A DNA stretch of 43,399 nt from a virus: positions 1 through 43,399 of the IMG/VR virus record IMGVR_UViG_3300017963_000393. The stretch is one strand, 5' to 3'. Below, piece by piece: positions 41,291 through 43,399 of this stretch. Within the stretch, counting starts at the first letter, position 1, and the number at the start of each line of letters is the position of its first letter. Made by a program: the position numbers and the translations under genes. Below the pieces are notes generated by a model. It saw only the letters and a list, made by a program, of their open reading frames with translations, was not told where the DNA came from and searched no databases.

Positions 41291-41402
41291 CTACCCATTT
41301 TTTTTAAATATAATTCGGTTGGTGATAGTCAAAATCCGTGCCAACTTTGCCCCACCCCCCCCCCTAAAAAAAAGGCCGTATTTCCGCTTTCTTAAACACC
41401 CG

Positions 41403-41421
41403 GGGTACAAAAAATGTACCC
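41403..41421. other. inverted repeat GGGTACA-N5-TGTACCC
   Basis: Perfect 7-bp arms around AAAAA, directly touching the perfect GTCTAA palindrome. The A-rich centre suggests a DNA operator or a stem-loop; it has no flanking T run in either direction. Confidence 0.5.
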
Positions 41422-41436
41422 GTCTAAGGATTAGAC
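41422..41436. promoter_or_regulatory. perfect copy of the palindromic site
   Basis: GTCTAAGGATTAGAC: arms GTCTAA and TTAGAC around GGA, the only perfect copy of a family also present at 641-655, 857-871, 42908-42922 and 43374-43388. Presumed operator. Confidence 0.6.
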
Positions 41437-41501
41437 AATTGTTAGGGGTAATGATAACGGCGAGTTACAGAATTGGAACAAATAACAAATTCCATGCCAA
41501 A

Positions 41502-41547
41502 GTGCCGTTTGTCCCGCAATCTAAGGCTTATGGGACAAATATGGCAC
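41502..41547. other. extended inverted repeat
   Basis: TTTGTCCC (41508-41515) and GGGACAAA (41532-41539) pair perfectly, and GTGCC (41502-41506) with GGCAC (41543-41547) extends the stem after a small internal loop. A 13-bp stem in total, with a 16-base loop, just before the Fur-like site. It could be an RNA structure or a protein site. Confidence 0.5.
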
Positions 41548-41556
41548 GAAATTTGG

Positions 41557-41571
41557 TGAGAATCATTCTCA
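41557..41571. promoter_or_regulatory. Fur-box-like palindrome
   Basis: TGAGAATCATTCTCA, a perfect 7-1-7 inverted repeat matching the Fur consensus TGATAATCATTATCA at 13 of 15 positions and identical in form to many bacterial Fur boxes. No clear promoter of either strand overlaps it, so what it would control is open. Confidence 0.55.
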
Positions 41572-41725
41572 TCCGCTTGTAAGTCTTTGATATTATTGAG
41601 TAAATGAGGCGCAGACCCCGAAGGGGTCACTTATTATTCGTTTTGCGCATAATACTATGTGGTGTCATAAAATGCACATTGTGCTTGGCATGGCATACAT
41701 AGAATGTATGTCTAAAGAATGATCA

Positions 41726-41746
41726 ACAGGTGTCAAATGCTTAAAC
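41726..41746 (-). repeat. TAAGCATTTGACACCTGT element, inverted copy
   Basis: On the minus strand it reads TTTAAGCATTTGACACCTGT, similar to GTCTAAGGATTTGACACCTG (641-660) and GTCTAGGCATTTTACACCTG (931-950). The three share a TTTgACACCTGT core that contains a consensus -35 (TTGACA) in two of them. Confidence 0.5.
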
Positions 41747-41757
41747 ACCTTAGACGC

Positions 41758-41795
41758 AAAAAAAGCCCCCAGGGTCCGGTTAAGGACCCCAGGGG
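41758..41795 (-). terminator. terminator of the leftward early operon
   Basis: On the minus strand a long hairpin (GGGTCC/GGACCC core extended by CCCC/GGGG, loop TTAACC) is followed by seven T. It lies 42 bp past the last early gene (stop at 41837), so it ends the operon that crosses the window junction. Confidence 0.85.
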
Positions 41796-41836
41796 TAACA
41801 CGGAGTTAACAGGGCCAGAGAGCACCTGCTGACTTG

Positions 41837-42064
41837 TTATCTATATCTCCATTGCAACGGAGTTTCTAAGGGATCGGAATCATAGCGGCTATCTAATACA
41901 ACACCAATGGCCGGAAATTCTTTGCAAATATCCTCTATTAGATATCCGACTCGCTCATAAAGCGCGTCATCTGCGCCGCATGGCAGAGACTGTGCTTTCC
42001 GGTCTGCATCGGCTTGAATCCGTCTAACTCTCTGGTACTGGGCTTTGAATTGTTCGCGGTTCAT
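41837..42064 (-). CDS. small helical orphan protein (75 aa)
   Basis: ATG 42064 overlaps the previous stop (ATGA). MNREQFKAQYQRVRRIQADA is basic and helical, then ALYERVGYLIEDICKEF and a tail with EDPLETPLQ-like acid. Unrecognised. Last gene before the 41758 terminator. Confidence 0.65.
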   Translation of the reverse strand: MNREQFKAQYQRVRRIQADADRKAQSLPCGADDALYERVGYLIEDICKEFPAIGVVLDSRYDSDPLETPLQWRYR

Positions 42065-42261
42065 AAGATATATCCGTCCTCATCAGTGATGTAAATGTGG
42101 TAGTTTTCAAACGGGCAACGTCCTGCTGGCGTTGGAGTGATTGACGTCGATACGCCATCGTCCCAGCTTAGTCCGCAGTGATCGCAGGTAGCGCGGTCCT
42201 TTGCGGGCTGGCCATCGGCCAGGGGTTGCACGGGATATGATTTAGGAATTGGCAAGTGCAT
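42061..42261 (-). CDS. small protein with Cys/His pair (66 aa)
   Basis: ATG 42261 after GAGGGGGTAAACC (MHLPIPKSYPVQPLADGQPA). TCDHCGLSWDD gives CxxC, and RCPFENYHIYI adds Cys and His, so a single zinc is possible. Unknown role. Coupled to the following gene. Confidence 0.6.
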   Translation of the reverse strand: MHLPIPKSYPVQPLADGQPAKDRATCDHCGLSWDDGVSTSITPTPAGRCPFENYHIYITDEDGYIL

Positions 42262-42264
42262 GGT

Positions 42265-42801
42265 TTACCCCCTCATACAAGCGTAATGAGGCACGCCGTT
42301 ATCGCAGCCGGTGCAGCCAGTTTTTTGGCCAGAGCCAACGAAATAGGAGCCGCCGTACTGCCATGACGCGCCAACGTAATCAAGGTAACGCCCATCTTTT
42401 GCCCAAAGTCGATAGATCGGCAGGCTACCGTTATCGGGGCTTTCCAGGTCGACCAGAGTAAAATGAGAATAGTTATCAATAATATCCCAATAATGATCGA
42501 GCATCTGTTCACGTACAAACTTGGTATTACGTCGGTTGCCGTTGTCGAGATAGATCAGGCTGCGCAGGTATGCAATGCCTTTGGCTTGTTGCTCTGGCGT
42601 TAGGCGGTAACCGTCTGTTGGCATGATGTCGAAAAAGTCATCTGCCAGTTTTGAGATACGTTCATCGGCTGTTCGCATAACCCAATTCAAACGCAAAGAC
42701 TTATTTATCAGGCTGCGGAATCCGATCAGCTCACGTTCCTCGAATAGGCCCCGCTCCATGATAGAGCGGTATTTTTTGATGGTTCGGTTTGATGTCGGCA
42801 T
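42265..42801 (-). CDS. orphan early protein (178 aa)
   Basis: ATG 42801 (MPTSNRTIKKYRSIMERGLF), seven bases after ACACGGAG, directly behind leader copy 2. Helical first half (LRLNWVMRTADERISKLADD), a mid part with RLWAKDGRYLDYVGASWQYG, and a Cys-rich end (GCTGCDNGVPHYACMRG) with CxxC-H-C that could bind zinc. The largest gene of the early operon; no family recognised. Confidence 0.65.
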   Translation of the reverse strand: MPTSNRTIKKYRSIMERGLFEERELIGFRSLINKSLRLNWVMRTADERISKLADDFFDIMPTDGYRLTPEQQAKGIAYLRSLIYLDNGNRRNTKFVREQMLDHYWDIIDNYSHFTLVDLESPDNGSLPIYRLWAKDGRYLDYVGASWQYGGSYFVGSGQKTGCTGCDNGVPHYACMRG

Positions 42802-42922
42802 GTCTAAACTCCGTGTTAGGTGCTGCGTCAGTGCAGCTATCTAAGTTATTGCAGGGTGTGTGCCATCCGTGGCACCAGTGATATCGGTGGGTTGCGGTAC
42901 TTGGCATGTCTAAGGATTAGTC
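42802..42922 (-). promoter_or_regulatory. structured leader, copy 2
   Basis: Read leftward: CTAATCCTTAGACATGCCAA (its TAA is the stop of the upstream gene), hairpin 1 GTGCCA/TGGCAC (42860-42875), the conserved CCTGCAATAACTTAGATAGC, hairpin 2 GCTGC/GCAGC (42822-42837, loop ACUGAC), then CACCTAACACGGAG and ATG. The stem sequences differ from copy 3 but pair in the same way. Confidence 0.7.
42908..42922. promoter_or_regulatory. palindromic site GTCTAAGGATTAGTC
   Basis: One mismatch from the perfect palindrome at 41422-41436. It overlaps the stop codon of the 42917-43267 gene and begins leader copy 2. Confidence 0.5.
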
Positions 42923-43267
42923 ATCTGTATCGATGCTGTCTAATTCCTTTTTGACTTCACTGGCTGGGAAAATCCGGCCTTCTATGTCGACGATTTTCTC
43001 GGCTTTCATTTCGGCATCGATAAAATCATTCATTCCGCATCGATAGGCGACGGGATCATTTTTCTCTAGTACCTGAGCTGGCGTGCCTAAAAAAATATCA
43101 TCTAACCCTGAACCAGGAACTTTTACGTAAATCGCATCGTCACCATTCATGTCGATTAGATAATCCTGCCACAGGTCATCTGGCCATAGTTCTACGTGGC
43201 TCACGTTATCGAGTAACAATTCGCGGGTTGATTCATCCAGGCTTTCGATTTGATCTTGTAAACTCAT
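42917..43267 (-). CDS. acidic orphan early protein (116 aa)
   Basis: ATG 43267 (MSLQDQIESLDESTRELL), after ACGGAGCTTTATC; the longer frame from 43297 lies in the leader. Very acidic (many D, E), with an alpha/beta body (VELWPDDLWQDYLIDMNG, DAIYVKVPGSGLDDIFLG). Small, strongly acidic early proteins sometimes mimic DNA or block host nucleases; nothing specific is seen here. Behind leader copy 3. Confidence 0.65.
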   Translation of the reverse strand: MSLQDQIESLDESTRELLLDNVSHVELWPDDLWQDYLIDMNGDDAIYVKVPGSGLDDIFLGTPAQVLEKNDPVAYRCGMNDFIDAEMKAEKIVDIEGRIFPASEVKKELDSIDTDD

Positions 43268-43388
43268 GATAAAGCTCCGTGTTAGGTGCCGCTTCATTGC
43301 GGCTATCTAGGTTATTGCAGGTCTGGGGCCAAGTTCGGCCCCTGTGATTTTAAGGGGTTGCCAGAATTGGCATGTCTAAGGATTAGTC
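43268..43388 (-). promoter_or_regulatory. structured leader, copy 3
   Basis: Read leftward: CTAATCCTTAGACATGCCAA, hairpin 1 GGGGCC/GGCCCC (43325-43342), CCTGCAATAACCTAGATAGC, hairpin 2 GCCGC/GCGGC (43288-43303, loop AAUGAA), then CACCTAACACGGAG. The short frame after its ATG would give only MPILATP. Confidence 0.7.
43374..43388. promoter_or_regulatory. palindromic site GTCTAAGGATTAGTC
   Basis: Same sequence as 42908-42922, at the outer edge of leader copy 3 and next to the window end. Confidence 0.5.
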
Positions 43389-43399
43389 ATTCGTCAGCG

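Larger units (their letters stand above)
40880..41836. other. non-coding regulatory region
   Basis: About 957 bp with no credible gene: open frames on both strands lack SD and have odd composition. It contains CCGCTTGAAA direct repeats 20 bp apart (41046-41055, 41066-41075); a GGCCGG/CCGGCC hairpin (41096-41115); a promoter (41263-41290); C10 and A8 runs (41355-41373); inverted repeats at 41403-41421, 41422-41436, 41502-41547, 41557-41571, 41605-41619, 41674-41684 and 41694-41710; the 41726 repeat; and a terminator (41758-41795). Confidence 0.65.

Noticed and set aside
41090-41582. Open frames of about 100 residues in the regulatory gap
   Set aside because: They run through C10/A8 homopolymers and inverted repeats, have no SD and no protein-like pattern.
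42209-42221. TGGCC-N3-GGCCA similar to the late-promoter palindrome
   Set aside because: Inside a coding region, spacer of three instead of four, and no promoter around it; probably coincidence.
1-43399. tRNA genes, CRISPR arrays, insertion sequences
   Set aside because: No cloverleaf, no spacer-separated repeats and no transposase or flanking inverted repeats were seen on reading both strands.

Overview
The window looks like a complete, or nearly complete, genome of a tailed podovirus-like phage (Caudoviricetes) of unknown host. The portal, head-tail adaptor and 772-residue tail nozzle are P22-like. Many genes overlap by 1-4 bases, intergenic space is small, and there are no tRNA, rRNA or metabolic housekeeping genes. 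The host is probably Gram-negative: there is a typical Fur-type palindrome, Shine-Dalgarno (SD) initiation throughout, and two fibre proteins with Sec signal peptides. The species cannot be named from the sequence. The two window ends fit together. A leftward gene starting at 246 runs off position 1 and would stop one codon after re-entry at 43399, and the same regulatory leader family lies on both sides of the junction. A circular or terminally redundant, headful-packaged molecule is therefore likely.

Layout. (1) Leftward early operon across the junction (526 to 1, then 43267 to 41837): small orphan genes, three of them behind structurally similar leaders with two hairpins each, ending at a strong terminator (41758-41795). 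(2) 640-1367: non-coding. It holds direct repeats, a palindromic site and an origin-like array of TGGACGGC iterons around an AT-rich core. (3) 5237 to 1368, leftward: replication genes for an SF2 helicase, a VRR-NUC nuclease, an AEP-type primase and an SF3 helicase. The last two resemble a split P4 alpha protein. (4) 5276 to 13555, rightward: a ribbon-helix-helix (RHH) regulator, a RecE-like exonuclease and Bet/RecT annealase, a serine recombinase, SSB, a long series of small orphan and zinc-ribbon proteins (many with TTG starts), a second PD-(D/E)XK nuclease, and a lysis cassette (membrane proteins, holin candidate, lytic transglycosylase). (5) 40095 to 13528, leftward late operon: a P-loop kinase-like gene, TerS candidate, an Acb2/Tad1-hairpin-like gene, TerL, portal, scaffold, capsid, an internal terminator, fibres, nozzle, adaptor, ejection-type proteins, small virion proteins, a second signal-peptide fibre and a permuted NlpC/P60-type hydrolase. 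A near-consensus promoter with a palindrome in its spacer (40182-40211) drives it. (6) 40245-40879: two small putative DNA-binding proteins. (7) 40880-41836: about 950 bp of non-coding DNA dense in inverted repeats, including a perfect Fur-box-like palindrome and a promoter.

How the genes work together. Replication probably starts at the iteron array through the primase and SF3 helicase, using a host DNA polymerase because none is encoded. RecE/RecT-type recombination plus SSB and the nucleases would build concatemers, which TerS/TerL package through the portal. The most unusual elements are the three leader RNAs with compensatory stem changes, the dispersed GTCTAA-N3-TTAGAC-type sites, the Sec-signal-bearing fibre paralogs, a cysteine-free virion protein resembling a radical-SAM domain, and the possible cyclic-nucleotide sponge between the terminase genes.
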